This document shows positions 5,760 through 12,608 of a DNA stretch of 20,134 nt, in pieces (the first letter of the stretch is position 1; every line of letters begins with the position of its first letter). Source of the DNA: JBBQSF01 sp038214085 (GTDB lineage Bacteria > Bacteroidota > Bacteroidia > Bacteroidales > CG2-30-32-10). The translations under genes and the position numbers were made by a program. The notes under the pieces are model-generated. The model saw only the letters and a program-made list of their open reading frames with translations. It was not told where the DNA came from and made no database searches. The DNA lies in contig JBBQSF010000053.1 in assembly GCA_038214085.1 (NCBI GenBank), positions 1 to 20,134 of the forward strand, written 5' to 3'.

Positions 5760-7496
5760 TTATTTTCCTCCACCTTCATCTCCCAGCATTCCCTGCATAC
5801 GATCCAGCGGACTGATTACCTTGCGCACCGCTTTTGGCAATATATGAGTGTAAACCATGGTTGTTTTTATATTGGTATGCCCCAGCAATTGCTGTATATA
5901 CCGTATATCTGTCCCGCTCTCAAGCAAATGCGTTGCAAAACTATGCCTGAGCGTATGTACGCTGGCTTTCTTTTCCAATCCTGCCTTTTGTACTGCATTT
6001 CGCATTACATTTTGTACCGAGCCTACGCTGAGTGCTTCACCTTTATATTGGCCTGCAAACACCCATTCGTTGGGCGGATATAATTTGCGGTAATCCTCCA
6101 GGTAAGCAACAATGGAGTATGGAAGCATCACAACCCGGTCCTTATTGCCTTTGCTCTGCCGTACAATTATTTTATGCTCATCAAACAGAATATCAACCCA
6201 TTTTAATCCTACTATTTCGCTCCGCCTTAATCCCGCACCATATCCAAGCAGTAATAATAACTTGTGCTTAGGGTTAACAACCTGGCTGAAAATCCGCGAA
6301 CATTCCTCAAAAGTGAGTACCACCGGTATTTTATCTTCCTTTCTCGGGCGGGGAAGTTTAATTTCAAACGCATCGCGGTGTAATACCATCCGGAAATAAA
6401 ATTGTAACGCATTAATTACCATATTTACGCTCGATGTCGAAAAGCCTTGTTCAACCTTCATTGCCAGGTGCCGTACTATCTGCCTTTCCGTAAGCGTATC
6501 GGGGCTTTGATATTCGTTAAAACGCATAAACAGGTTAAATGCACTCACATAATTCCTGATCGAGTTGGCACTGTAATTCATGGCATACAAATAATCGATC
6601 ATGGCAAGTGTATATGTCTGAGCCATTACCGGAACCTGCTGCATCAAAGCTTCGCGCATGCCCTTGAGCTGTGTCGATTTTTTATTCGAGGCTTTGTATT
6701 TTCGCAGGTATCCGTTGGGTAAGTTGCACTGGATCCGCATATTCAGCCTGTCTGCCAAATCCTGTAGATTTTCAAAAACAGAAGGTGTTGCGTTTAGCAC
6801 ATAAGCATCACTCACCTTGCTGTAGCGGCTGCCTTCCCAGCGCCGTACTTCTTCGAGCAGAAACGGGATTTTAGGACAGCGCAAAACCATCCAGAGCTTG
6901 TCGGGCGCATACACATCCAGTTCAATCAGGCCATTCTCACCGGTATAGGCTTCTGCTTTATCATAATATTCCTCAGGAAATAATTGCCCGGCATCAAGCA
7001 ATGCTTCAACTTTGAGTTTGGTGCTTACATGCCTGAACACGAAGAATGCCTTCTGTTTTTTATTCCAGAAAACACCTTTAATATCCATTAACTTGCGGGA
7101 GATATCTTCTTTGTAGGGTACCTGAAGTATCCAGTACTTTCCCACGCTGCCTTTGAAAACAATTTTAGCCGCAAATTCAGGGTCGCTGCCCTTATGTTCA
7201 ACCGGCAAAGCCGGCTGAAGCCCACTGATGGTCTCAGCTATGTGAACAATTTCGTGCCGTATTCCGGCAGGTTCAGGTGGCGGCTCATTGTTTTCACCTT
7301 TCAGTATTTCAACTTCTCCAAAGGTAAGCAATATTTGCTCATAATTAGCCTTGTTGTACAATAAATACCAGCATGTATGGGTTTGGCTCCATCGAGCACC
7401 TATGCTCCTGGCTTTTTGTTTCAGGTCATTGTCAAATCCAAAGTGCAACCCGATCTGAAAATCACCCCTGTGATAAAACTTCCTGATCTGTATCAT
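5760..7496 (-). CDS. Tyrosine recombinase/integrase with three N-terminal repeat domains
   Basis: The 578-residue protein combines a Xer/integron-like recombinase (about 285-567) with a long extra N-terminus. A SAM-like core-binding region (about 290-375, LAMIDYLYAMNYSANSIRNY) precedes the catalytic domain. Catalytic residues are visible: R424 (YGAGLRRSE), K449 (SKGNKDR), H514 and R517 (HTLRH), H540 (LLGH) and nucleophile Y549 (MVYTH). The ending YTHILPKAVRKVISPLD resembles integron integrases. However, R424 and H514 are only 90 residues apart, so the IntI-specific inserted helix seems absent. Residues 11-60, 117-167 and 192-250 look like three degenerate copies of one fold (for example DNDLKQKARSIGARW, KEDISRKLMDIKGVFW), perhaps DNA-binding. 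The gene looks more GC-rich than the cassettes downstream. It is intact and presumably active; its target sites may be A-C. Start ATG at 7496. Confidence 0.9.
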   Translation of the reverse strand: MIQIRKFYHRGDFQIGLHFGFDNDLKQKARSIGARWSQTHTCWYLLYNKANYEQILLTFGEVEILKGENNEPPPEPAGIRHEIVHIAETISGLQPALPVEHKGSDPEFAAKIVFKGSVGKYWILQVPYKEDISRKLMDIKGVFWNKKQKAFFVFRHVSTKLKVEALLDAGQLFPEEYYDKAEAYTGENGLIELDVYAPDKLWMVLRCPKIPFLLEEVRRWEGSRYSKVSDAYVLNATPSVFENLQDLADRLNMRIQCNLPNGYLRKYKASNKKSTQLKGMREALMQQVPVMAQTYTLAMIDYLYAMNYSANSIRNYVSAFNLFMRFNEYQSPDTLTERQIVRHLAMKVEQGFSTSSVNMVINALQFYFRMVLHRDAFEIKLPRPRKEDKIPVVLTFEECSRIFSQVVNPKHKLLLLLGYGAGLRRSEIVGLKWVDILFDEHKIIVRQSKGNKDRVVMLPYSIVAYLEDYRKLYPPNEWVFAGQYKGEALSVGSVQNVMRNAVQKAGLEKKASVHTLRHSFATHLLESGTDIRYIQQLLGHTNIKTTMVYTHILPKAVRKVISPLDRMQGMLGDEGGGK

Positions 7497-7593
7497 AGCA
7501 ATACCTTTGATTGTATAAATCTCAAAAACGTATAATCAGATAATCGTATTTAAATAAAAAACAATTCCAAAGATATAAAATAAAATTATTAAA

Positions 7594-7654
7594 TATCATG
7601 AATCAGCTATTTGAAATTTAGTCAGCTTTCAATCTTTTGGTATCATGAATCAGC
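7594..7654. repeat. 14-bp direct repeat upstream of the recombinase gene
   Basis: TATCATGAATCAGC occurs exactly at 7594-7607 and 7641-7654, 47 bp apart, about 100-160 bp upstream of the recombinase start codon. The second copy overlaps the left end of the longer 52-bp direct repeat. It may be an operator or accessory recombinase-binding repeat; the function is inferred only from position. The rest of 7497-7964 has no supported gene. A TGGTAAC box at 7710-7716 has no matching stem partner. Confidence 0.45.
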
Positions 7655-7700
7655 AATATGTTAATTTTAAAAAATAGGACTTTACCCCTTTTTATTTATT
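7648..7700 (+). repeat. Direct repeat copy 1 (~53 bp)
   Basis: This block begins AATCAGCAATATGTTAATTT, runs through an A-run and AGGACTTTACCCC, and ends in TTTATTTATT. It recurs at 8773-8824 in the same orientation with two substitutions and one missing T. The two copies flank the DoxX gene at a distance of 1125 bp. Confidence 0.8.
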
Positions 7701-7964
7701 AATTGTGAATGGTAACGTTTTAAAGATGGCAGTAAAAGATATTGAAAAAGATTAGCATGATGCAAGGATATCAATAACAAGGAAGCGATCATTGCAGGAA
7801 AGTGAAATTTGGGTGGTCAATTTACTCCGGCGGAAAATTATCAATATAAAACGGTGAAGGGTAGTTATTTCAAATGGAGAGCCGGCATAATACCAAATTG
7901 TACAAAACATAAATAACACACTATCGGCTTTATATCTTGTGAATGAGGTAAGCATAATTCAGGG

Positions 7965-8435
7965 TCAGCGAGCTTTATTTAATTTTGAATCAACCGACCA
8001 CCTGCCACTGCCATAAATGAACAAATAAATCAGGAGTAGAGTCATGGCAAAATCTGTGCGGTATTCGTGTGCCATTATCCAAAAGCCTTTATTTAACAGA
8101 ATAGGCAATTTTGTAGCTACAAATGCAGTTATCATAATAATAAACAAGGGGATCGAAGCTAAACGAGTCAATAATCCAAGTAAAACAAATAATCCACAGA
8201 TTATCTCAAATGTACCTGCGAAATATGCCCAAAATGCAGGGTCGGCAAAACCAATCTTTTCAAAACGACCAGTACCATCCAAGGCAGGGAATAAGTATTT
8301 CTGTATGCCTTCGGATAGGAAAATCAATCCAACAATTAATCTGATCAGGATTGTCCTGTTGTCGTTAATTGTGTTAAAAATGTAATTTTTAATACCATAT
8401 TCTGACTTCATGACTGAAAAGTTAAGTTTATACAT
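7965..8435 (-). CDS. DoxX-family membrane protein
   Basis: A 156-residue integral membrane protein with four predicted helices, typical of DoxX. The first helix carries ILIRLIVGLIFLSEGIQKYL, matching the family's conserved R-x-x-x-G-x-x-F-x-x-x-G-x-x-K pattern near the N-terminus. Next come FAGTFEIICGLFVLLGLLTR with the usual E-x-x-x-G-x-x-L-x-x-G-x-x-T-R signature, then FIIMITAFVATKLP, and a last helix FAMTLLLIYLFIYGSGRWSV. DoxX proteins are inner-membrane proteins of poorly known function, some linked to quinone or redox stress. Two starts are possible (ATG 8435 or ATG 8411, MKSEYG); neither has a clear ribosome binding site. The gene sits alone between the two 52-bp direct repeats, which raises the possibility that it was acquired or duplicated as a unit. 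Confidence 0.85.
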   Translation of the reverse strand: MYKLNFSVMKSEYGIKNYIFNTINDNRTILIRLIVGLIFLSEGIQKYLFPALDGTGRFEKIGFADPAFWAYFAGTFEIICGLFVLLGLLTRLASIPLFIIMITAFVATKLPILLNKGFWIMAHEYRTDFAMTLLLIYLFIYGSGRWSVDSKLNKAR

Positions 8436-9007
8436 TCATATATTTTAGTGTAATTAATTATGTAATTATCTGATCCAGATAAGAATATAACAATAAAAGA
8501 TACTTTATGTTTACCTTTCTTCATATCATCGAATCAGGCATGGTGGAAAGAAAACCAGGGTTTGGAAACGAAACGAGGCTTGCATTGAAGGGCAGCCAGA
8601 CCTTTGCTTTCTGCTACGGAGAATTTGTCATTTTTTATTTTCACTTTAAGCGAGAAACTATAAAAGGGTATTTTGTCATATAAAATGTTATGTATATTGT
8701 GTCTGGTCCCAAAATATCGTCATTTAAGTATCTATTAGAAGTTAAGTCAGTTTTAAATGTGTTAATTTCGGGAATCATCAATATGTTAATTTTAAAAAAC
8801 AGGACTTTACCCCTTTTATTTATTTTTAAAATCCATACATCAGGAAGTAATAGTGTTTCCCGATCAATTTTACGATGCACTGCCCACCAGTGTGTGGATC
8901 TTAGCAGCTTTCACTTTATACTCAGCACTAATTATTCCGGTACCCACAAGCATTTTAAAAACAACCTGGTTTGATCGCCAGACATTCAGATTGCATGAAA
9001 TAACGTC
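8436..9007. other. Gene-free region before the tRNA terminator
   Basis: I see no supported gene here. A 58-codon + frame (8507-8683) and frames reaching into the tRNA lack recognisable features. The only clear structure is the second direct-repeat copy at 8773-8824. Confidence 0.5.
8773..8824 (+). repeat. Direct repeat copy 2 (~52 bp)
   Basis: Begins AATCATCAATATGTTAATTT and is otherwise nearly identical to copy 1 at 7648-7700, with the same AGGACTTTACCCC core. Flanking sequence is not shared, so the repeat has sharp edges. Confidence 0.8.
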
Positions 9008-9037
9008 AAAAAAAAAGCCCTTCACTTCTGAAAGGCT
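9008..9037 (-). terminator. Intrinsic terminator of the tRNA-Gly transcript
   Basis: On the minus strand, AGCCTTTCA and TGAAGGGCT form a 9-bp stem (one G.T pair) around a GAAG loop. A run of T residues follows, the classic layout of a Rho-independent terminator. It lies about 24 bp past the 3' end of the tRNA gene. Confidence 0.8.
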
Positions 9038-9060
9038 TGATGATGTTGATTCGAAATGGA

Positions 9061-9132
9061 GCGGAAAAACGGGTTCGAACCGTCGACCCTCAGCTTGGGA
9101 AGCTGATGCTCTACCAACTGAGCTACTTCCGC
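9061..9132 (-). tRNA. tRNA-Gly (anticodon CCC)
   Basis: The reverse complement folds as a 72-nt cloverleaf. The acceptor arms are GCGGAAG and TTTCCGC (six Watson-Crick pairs and one G.T), and the D-arm contains AGCTCAGTTGGTAGAGC. The anticodon stem TCAGC/GCTGA encloses the loop TTCCCAA, giving anticodon CCC. The T-arm is GACGG-TTCGAAC-CCGTT. CCA is not encoded. It decodes GGG glycine codons. A terminator lies just downstream. Confidence 0.97.
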
Positions 9133-9225
9133 GTTACCAGCTGCAAAAGTAATAAATGATCGGAGTTTATACCAAAAAATTTAAAATTTCTGCCCAAGGG
9201 CAAAACACATGATATTTTTGAAATC

Positions 9226-9864
9226 TTATAAATGAAAAATTTCGCCGGCAGTATCAAAATCAATATAAAAATCAGCCAGGCTTTTAAGTGATTGCACCGC
9301 TTTATGTTCATGTTTCAACACTTCTATTCTGAAATCATCCATTACCTCTTTTTGTGTCAAAATCTGCTCTTCCCAGGTATCTTCGTATGTAAGCTCAATA
9401 AAAACCCGCAGGTCGCCCTGATTAATACGGATTGAATATAAACCTGCGATAATCAGAACTTCAATACCTTTAAAATCGGTATGTAGCTCATCAACCTTTT
9501 GTGTAAACAAATCCACAATGGGCATTACCGACTTTTTATCCGTCCTGAAATCATCAATATTCTGATTTATAGTTTTCCAGTCGTATTCATCATAACCAAT
9601 CTTACCCAGGCCGTTCTTTTTGCGCCATTCCATGCGTTCCAAGGGCGGAACAAGGTAATAGTTATCCATATGCAGCAATTTAACACTGATTCCGGCTGCT
9701 ATAAGTTTTCGGCCCAGTTCGTGTGCTATTTCGCATTTGCCGGTACCAACTTCACCCGAAATAGCCACTATAAATTTGGGTTTGCGATCGCGTAAAACCC
9801 TGTCGAATAAGGTTGAAGCTGCATTTGTGTGTTTCTTCTCTATGGTTACTACATCGTTTAGCAT
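9226..9864 (-). CDS. Uridine kinase-like P-loop protein
   Basis: The 212-residue protein has the layout of the uridine kinase/phosphoribulokinase P-loop family, cytoplasmic enzymes that phosphorylate uridine/cytidine or related substrates with ATP. The Walker A motif lies at 37-44 (FIVAISGEVGTGKCEIA), followed by the substrate-side LLHMDNYYLVPP (D67, Y69). KIGYDEYDWKTINQNIDDF is a typical uridine-kinase segment, followed by the strand LIIAGLYSI and DLRVFIELTYEDT. Unusually, the Ser/Thr after the P-loop Lys, which normally helps bind Mg, is Cys44. The C-terminus (FYIDFDTAGEIFHL) has an intact stop. It may be a real kinase with a variant P-loop or a protein that has lost activity. It is transcribed away from the GH25 lysozyme gene; 199 bp separate the two starts. 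Confidence 0.8.
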   Translation of the reverse strand: MLNDVVTIEKKHTNAASTLFDRVLRDRKPKFIVAISGEVGTGKCEIAHELGRKLIAAGISVKLLHMDNYYLVPPLERMEWRKKNGLGKIGYDEYDWKTINQNIDDFRTDKKSVMPIVDLFTQKVDELHTDFKGIEVLIIAGLYSIRINQGDLRVFIELTYEDTWEEQILTQKEVMDDFRIEVLKHEHKAVQSLKSLADFYIDFDTAGEIFHL

Positions 9865-10063
9865 TTCCGTTTTTGTTTATAAAACAATCTTTTATACTTA
9901 TTGGTTCAGGTAACAAGAGTAAATTTGCATCTTGAATCAGAAAGGCAAATTTACGATGAAATATCTGACTTTACCCTATCTGATTAAACTCGTGACTGCT
10001 GGAATAAGATATAACCAGGCCCGGGATTTACAATAATTCGTCAACAAAACAGGTTTTAAATTA

Positions 10064-10855
10064 ATGAAGGTATCCAAAAATTTAAACGTATTACTTCGTC
10101 TGATCCTTATTCCCGGGATAATTCTTGTAATCCTGTTGCTTTTTGTAAAAGCGCCTTCGTGGTTAAATTCCTGGTTTAACAGTGATGAAGAGATTTCAGC
10201 ACCTGTTTCGTCATTTGGGATCATAATGCCCGAAGGATATACCGTGCATGGTATTGATGTTTCGAAACACCAGGGAAAAATTGACTGGAAAAGAGTAAGC
10301 CAGATGAAAAAGGATGGAATCCGGATTTCATTTACGTTTATAAAAGCTACCGAGGGCATCACCCGGCAGGATAACAAATTTGAAACCAACTGGAAACAAG
10401 CAGGCCGCAATGATATACTGCGGGGCGCATACCACTTTTATTATCCTTCGCGTGATGCGAATAAACAGGCAGATAATTTTATCAATATGGTTAAACTTTC
10501 GAAAGGAGATCTGCCACCTGTAGTTGATATTGAATATAGTAACGGAAGATCCGCAAAGACAATTTGTGAAGGATTAAAGGTATTTTGCGAAAGACTTGAG
10601 AATGAATATTCAGTAAAACCTATTATTTATACAAATATCAATTTCTTTAACACCTATCTTATAAATAGTTTCGACGATTATCCCTTATGGATAGCCGGCT
10701 ATTTTGACCACGACCGTTTTTATAACGAATTTAATACGCCATGGATCATTTGGCAGCATAGCGAAAAGGGTAAGGTGGACGGCATTGGCGGGAAAGTTGA
10801 TTTTAATGTATTTAAGGGAAGCCTTGATAGTTTTAAGAGCATGTGTGTGCGATAA
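10064..10855 (+). CDS. Membrane-anchored GH25 family lysozyme
   Basis: The 263-residue protein has an N-terminal hydrophobic anchor (about 8-28, VLLRLILIPGIILVILLLFV) followed by a glycoside hydrolase family 25 domain (about 61-260). GH25 enzymes cut the N-acetylmuramic acid to N-acetylglucosamine bond of peptidoglycan. Family motifs are present in order: GIDVSKHQG (D65), FTFIKATEG (E97), GAYHFYYP, PPVVDIE (D155 and E157, the catalytic acidic pair), PLWIAGY, and WQHSEKGKVDGIGGKVDFN at the end. All key acids are intact. The domain is likely periplasmic. It is the only protein-coding gene on the + strand in this window, and its stop codon is followed directly by a polypurine heptad repeat. Confidence 0.92.
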   Translation: MKVSKNLNVLLRLILIPGIILVILLLFVKAPSWLNSWFNSDEEISAPVSSFGIIMPEGYTVHGIDVSKHQGKIDWKRVSQMKKDGIRISFTFIKATEGITRQDNKFETNWKQAGRNDILRGAYHFYYPSRDANKQADNFINMVKLSKGDLPPVVDIEYSNGRSAKTICEGLKVFCERLENEYSVKPIIYTNINFFNTYLINSFDDYPLWIAGYFDHDRFYNEFNTPWIIWQHSEKGKVDGIGGKVDFNVFKGSLDSFKSMCVR

Positions 10856-11118
10856 GACGGAAGACGGAAGAGAGAAGACAGAAGACGGAAGACGGGAGAC
10901 GGGAGACGGAAGAGAGAATACGGGAGACGGAAAATGGAAGACGGAAGAGAGAATATGGAAGACGAAAAATGGAAGACGGAAGAGAGAAGACGAAGAGAGA
11001 ATACGGAAGACGGAAGATGGAAGACGGAAGAGAGAAGTCGAAGAAGAGAAGTCAGGATTTTAGAACCTGAAATCTGAGAAATGAAACATGGAATCTGAAA
11101 CCTGAAATCTGAATTTTA
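10856..11118 (+). repeat. Polypurine degenerate 7-bp tandem repeat
   Basis: Starting at the base after the lysozyme stop codon, the sequence can be read as heptads. Examples are GACGGAA, GAGAGAA, GACGGGA and AATGGAA, in register for 19 units (10856-10988) before the first slip. The 14-mer GACGGAAGAGAGAA recurs at 10863, 10905, 10940, 10975 and 11023. Toward 11070-11118 the units become TGAAATC-like but keep the 7-bp spacing. The + strand is almost pure purine over about 200 nt. Frames opening through it are artefacts of the repeat. Confidence 0.9.
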
Positions 11119-11130
11119 AGAAAAACAGAC

Positions 11131-11160
11131 AAAAAAAAAGGAAACCGAAGTTCCCTTTTT
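11131..11160 (-). terminator. Probably bidirectional intrinsic terminator with TTCG loop
   Basis: On the minus strand AGGGAAC-TTCG-GTTTCCT forms a 7-bp stem (one G.T) with the very stable C(TTCG)G tetraloop, followed by nine T residues. It lies 22 bp past the stop of the cytochrome c lipoprotein gene and would end the cco transcript. On the + strand the same hairpin ends in TTTTT, so it could also stop transcription from the lysozyme side. Confidence 0.85.
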
Positions 11161-11182
11161 AATTAAAATTCAGTTTCTGATA

Positions 11183-11668
11183 TTAACGAGGATCAATCAC
11201 TACATCCTTAACATCATCCATAGTTACAACTCCGCCATGGTTTCCAAAACTATTCAGCACATAGTTGATAACAGCAACAGCTTCCTCCTTATTATCAAGT
11301 TGCGGAGGCATTGGAGCCGGGTACTTAACTTTTTTGTTTCCAACCTTTAAGGAGCCATCAAGTACTTGTTCTACAGCCATTACCTTATTGTTCAACAAAA
11401 ATTCAGATCCAGCCAGACTGGGGAAAACATTAGCAACTCCCTGACCGTTAGCCTGGTGACAGGTTATACATTTACCGGGAGTTTCAAATATTTTTTTACC
11501 CATTTCCATTTGCTCGGCGGTTGGAACTGCCGGCTGTGCGGGTTGTTCTTTAACAGCTGTGCTGTCAGTTGTAGACTGGTCGCCTGTTTTTCCGCCACCA
11601 CATGAAGTAATCATAGCAAGTCCGAAGAAACCTGCAATTGCAAAAGCAATAATTTTTTTGGTTTTCAT
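11183..11668 (-). CDS. Monohaem cytochrome c lipoprotein
   Basis: I chose the ATG at 11668, because it starts a standard lipoprotein signal: MKTKKIIAFAIAGFFGLAMI, then TSC with acylation Cys23. This gives 161 residues; an upstream in-frame ATG would add 20 residues that mask the signal. A flexible Thr/Gln/Pro-rich linker (about 24-50) leads to one class-I cytochrome c domain. Its haem-binding motif is CITCH (67-71) and the likely axial ligand is Met120 (YPAPMPPQ). The protein should be membrane-tethered, facing the periplasm. It is the last gene of the cbb3 oxidase locus and is followed by a strong terminator. A role as electron donor to the oxidase is inferred from position. The C-terminus extends about 30 residues past the usual final helix. 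Confidence 0.88.
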   Translation of the reverse strand: MKTKKIIAFAIAGFFGLAMITSCGGGKTGDQSTTDSTAVKEQPAQPAVPTAEQMEMGKKIFETPGKCITCHQANGQGVANVFPSLAGSEFLLNNKVMAVEQVLDGSLKVGNKKVKYPAPMPPQLDNKEEAVAVINYVLNSFGNHGGVVTMDDVKDVVIDPR

Positions 11669-11784
11669 ATTGAATTTGTTTAGTTGTGTAAAATTATGAA
11701 TAATACGTATGATAATCAACTTTATCAAAATTTAATTTGCTTGTCACTCCCTTTATCTCCATTTTTCCCTGTCACCTTGCCCAT

Positions 11785-11811
11785 ATCAATCTCATCAATC
11801 CCATCAATCCG
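11785..11811 (-). repeat. 9-bp tandem repeat at the end of the TauE/DsbD-like gene
   Basis: On the minus strand three 9-bp units read approximately GGATTGATG, GGATTGATG, AGATTGATA. The first unit contains the last codon (Asp) and TGA stop of the TauE/DsbD-like gene. Weaker purine-rich GGGA/AAGG sequence continues to about 11745. Confidence 0.6.
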
Positions 11812-12523
11812 GATTACAGCATTTATGTGCTTTCTCAACAACAGGCGTAAGTGCTTCAGCCTTAGGACTTACATAAGGAATACCAAGTGACAGTCCACGT
11901 AAGATAAACAGCACACCTAACAGTACAATTACATAAGGAGAAAGTTTGTTGATAAAAATTCTGAATTTTAAGCTGATCATCGTTCCTGCAAGTGAAACTG
12001 CAAGCATAACAGGTATGGTTCCCGCTCCGAATAAAGCCATGTACATCATAGCCGAAATTACATCGCCCGTATTAATTGCACCGGCTACAGCCACGTAAAC
12101 AAGTCCACATGGTAATATTCCATTCAGCAGACCTATTCCGAATAACGATGAATTACCTCCTCTGTGAAACATAGCCCTGAATCCGGATAACAGCCGGGCC
12201 GAATATCCTTCGAAAACAGTGTTCAGCGAAGGCAGTTTTCTAAATACAAGGGGAATCACAACCATCACTATCATCAGGATTCCGATAACAACTGATGCCC
12301 ATAATTGAAAACCGGCCATATGTAGGCCTTTTCCTAATAATCCAAATACGGCACCAAGAATCATGTAGGTGAGAATACGGCCCATATTATAAACCAGCCC
12401 TCCGCTTACACGGGTAAACCAGTTATCACTTTTGAGGGGAAGAGCAAGTGCAATAGGTCCGCACATGCCGGCACAGTGCGCGCTGCCAACTAATCCTACA
12501 ATAAATGCTGTCCAGAGAAACAT
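11804..12523 (-). CDS. Sulfite exporter TauE/SafE or DsbD-like membrane protein of the cbb3 locus
   Basis: The 239-residue protein has about six transmembrane helices and the motifs of the UreH/DsbD-TM-like branch of TauE/SafE-type proteins. An N-terminal LVGSAHCAGMCGP holds Cys17 and Cys21; a second conserved block, NGILPCGLVYVAVAGAINTG, opens the second half. The paired Cys motifs resemble those in the transmembrane domain of DsbD/CcdA and of metal or sulfur transporters. The C-terminus ends HKCCNPD, an extra possible metal-binding tail. Homologues are commonly found next to ccoG/ccoH genes, so a role in copper or redox supply during cbb3 assembly is likely but unproven. The start ATG at 12523 gives the expected first helix. 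Its stop codon lies inside a 9-bp tandem repeat. Confidence 0.82.
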   Translation of the reverse strand: MFLWTAFIVGLVGSAHCAGMCGPIALALPLKSDNWFTRVSGGLVYNMGRILTYMILGAVFGLLGKGLHMAGFQLWASVVIGILMIVMVVIPLVFRKLPSLNTVFEGYSARLLSGFRAMFHRGGNSSLFGIGLLNGILPCGLVYVAVAGAINTGDVISAMMYMALFGAGTIPVMLAVSLAGTMISLKFRIFINKLSPYVIVLLGVLFILRGLSLGIPYVSPKAEALTPVVEKAHKCCNPD

Positions 12524-12556
12524 GTTTTAAAGGTTTTAGTGGTTAGGGATTGGAAG

Positions 12557-12605
12557 GTTTCAGAGTTTCAGGTTTCAAAATTCGACATCCGACATCCGCA
12601 ATCCG
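12557..12605 (-). repeat. Degenerate 7-bp tandem repeat after ccoH
   Basis: Seven consecutive + strand heptads, GTTTCAG AGTTTCA GGTTTCA, then AAATTCG, ACATCCG, ACATCCG and CAATCCG. On the minus (coding) strand they read CGGATTG, CGGATGT, CGAATTT, TGAAACC and so on. The array begins 3 bases beyond the ccoH stop codon at 12609-12611. Confidence 0.8.
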
Positions 12606-12608
12606 ATA

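Noticed and set aside
8507..8683. 58-codon + frame beginning MFTFLHIIESGMVERK
   Set aside because: No recognisable domain and no neighbouring gene on this strand; it could be a decayed gene but cannot be supported.
8853..9152. 99-codon + frame with a hydrophobic stretch
   Set aside because: It runs straight through the tRNA-Gly gene and its terminator, so it cannot be a real gene.
10863..11036. Possible CRISPR array in the repeated purine tract
   Set aside because: The 14-mer copies are spaced irregularly, the intervals are made of the same heptads rather than unique spacers, and no cas genes are present.
10704..11070. Overlapping Lys/Arg/Glu-rich + frames
   Set aside because: They overlap the end of the lysozyme gene and are translations of the polypurine heptad repeat.
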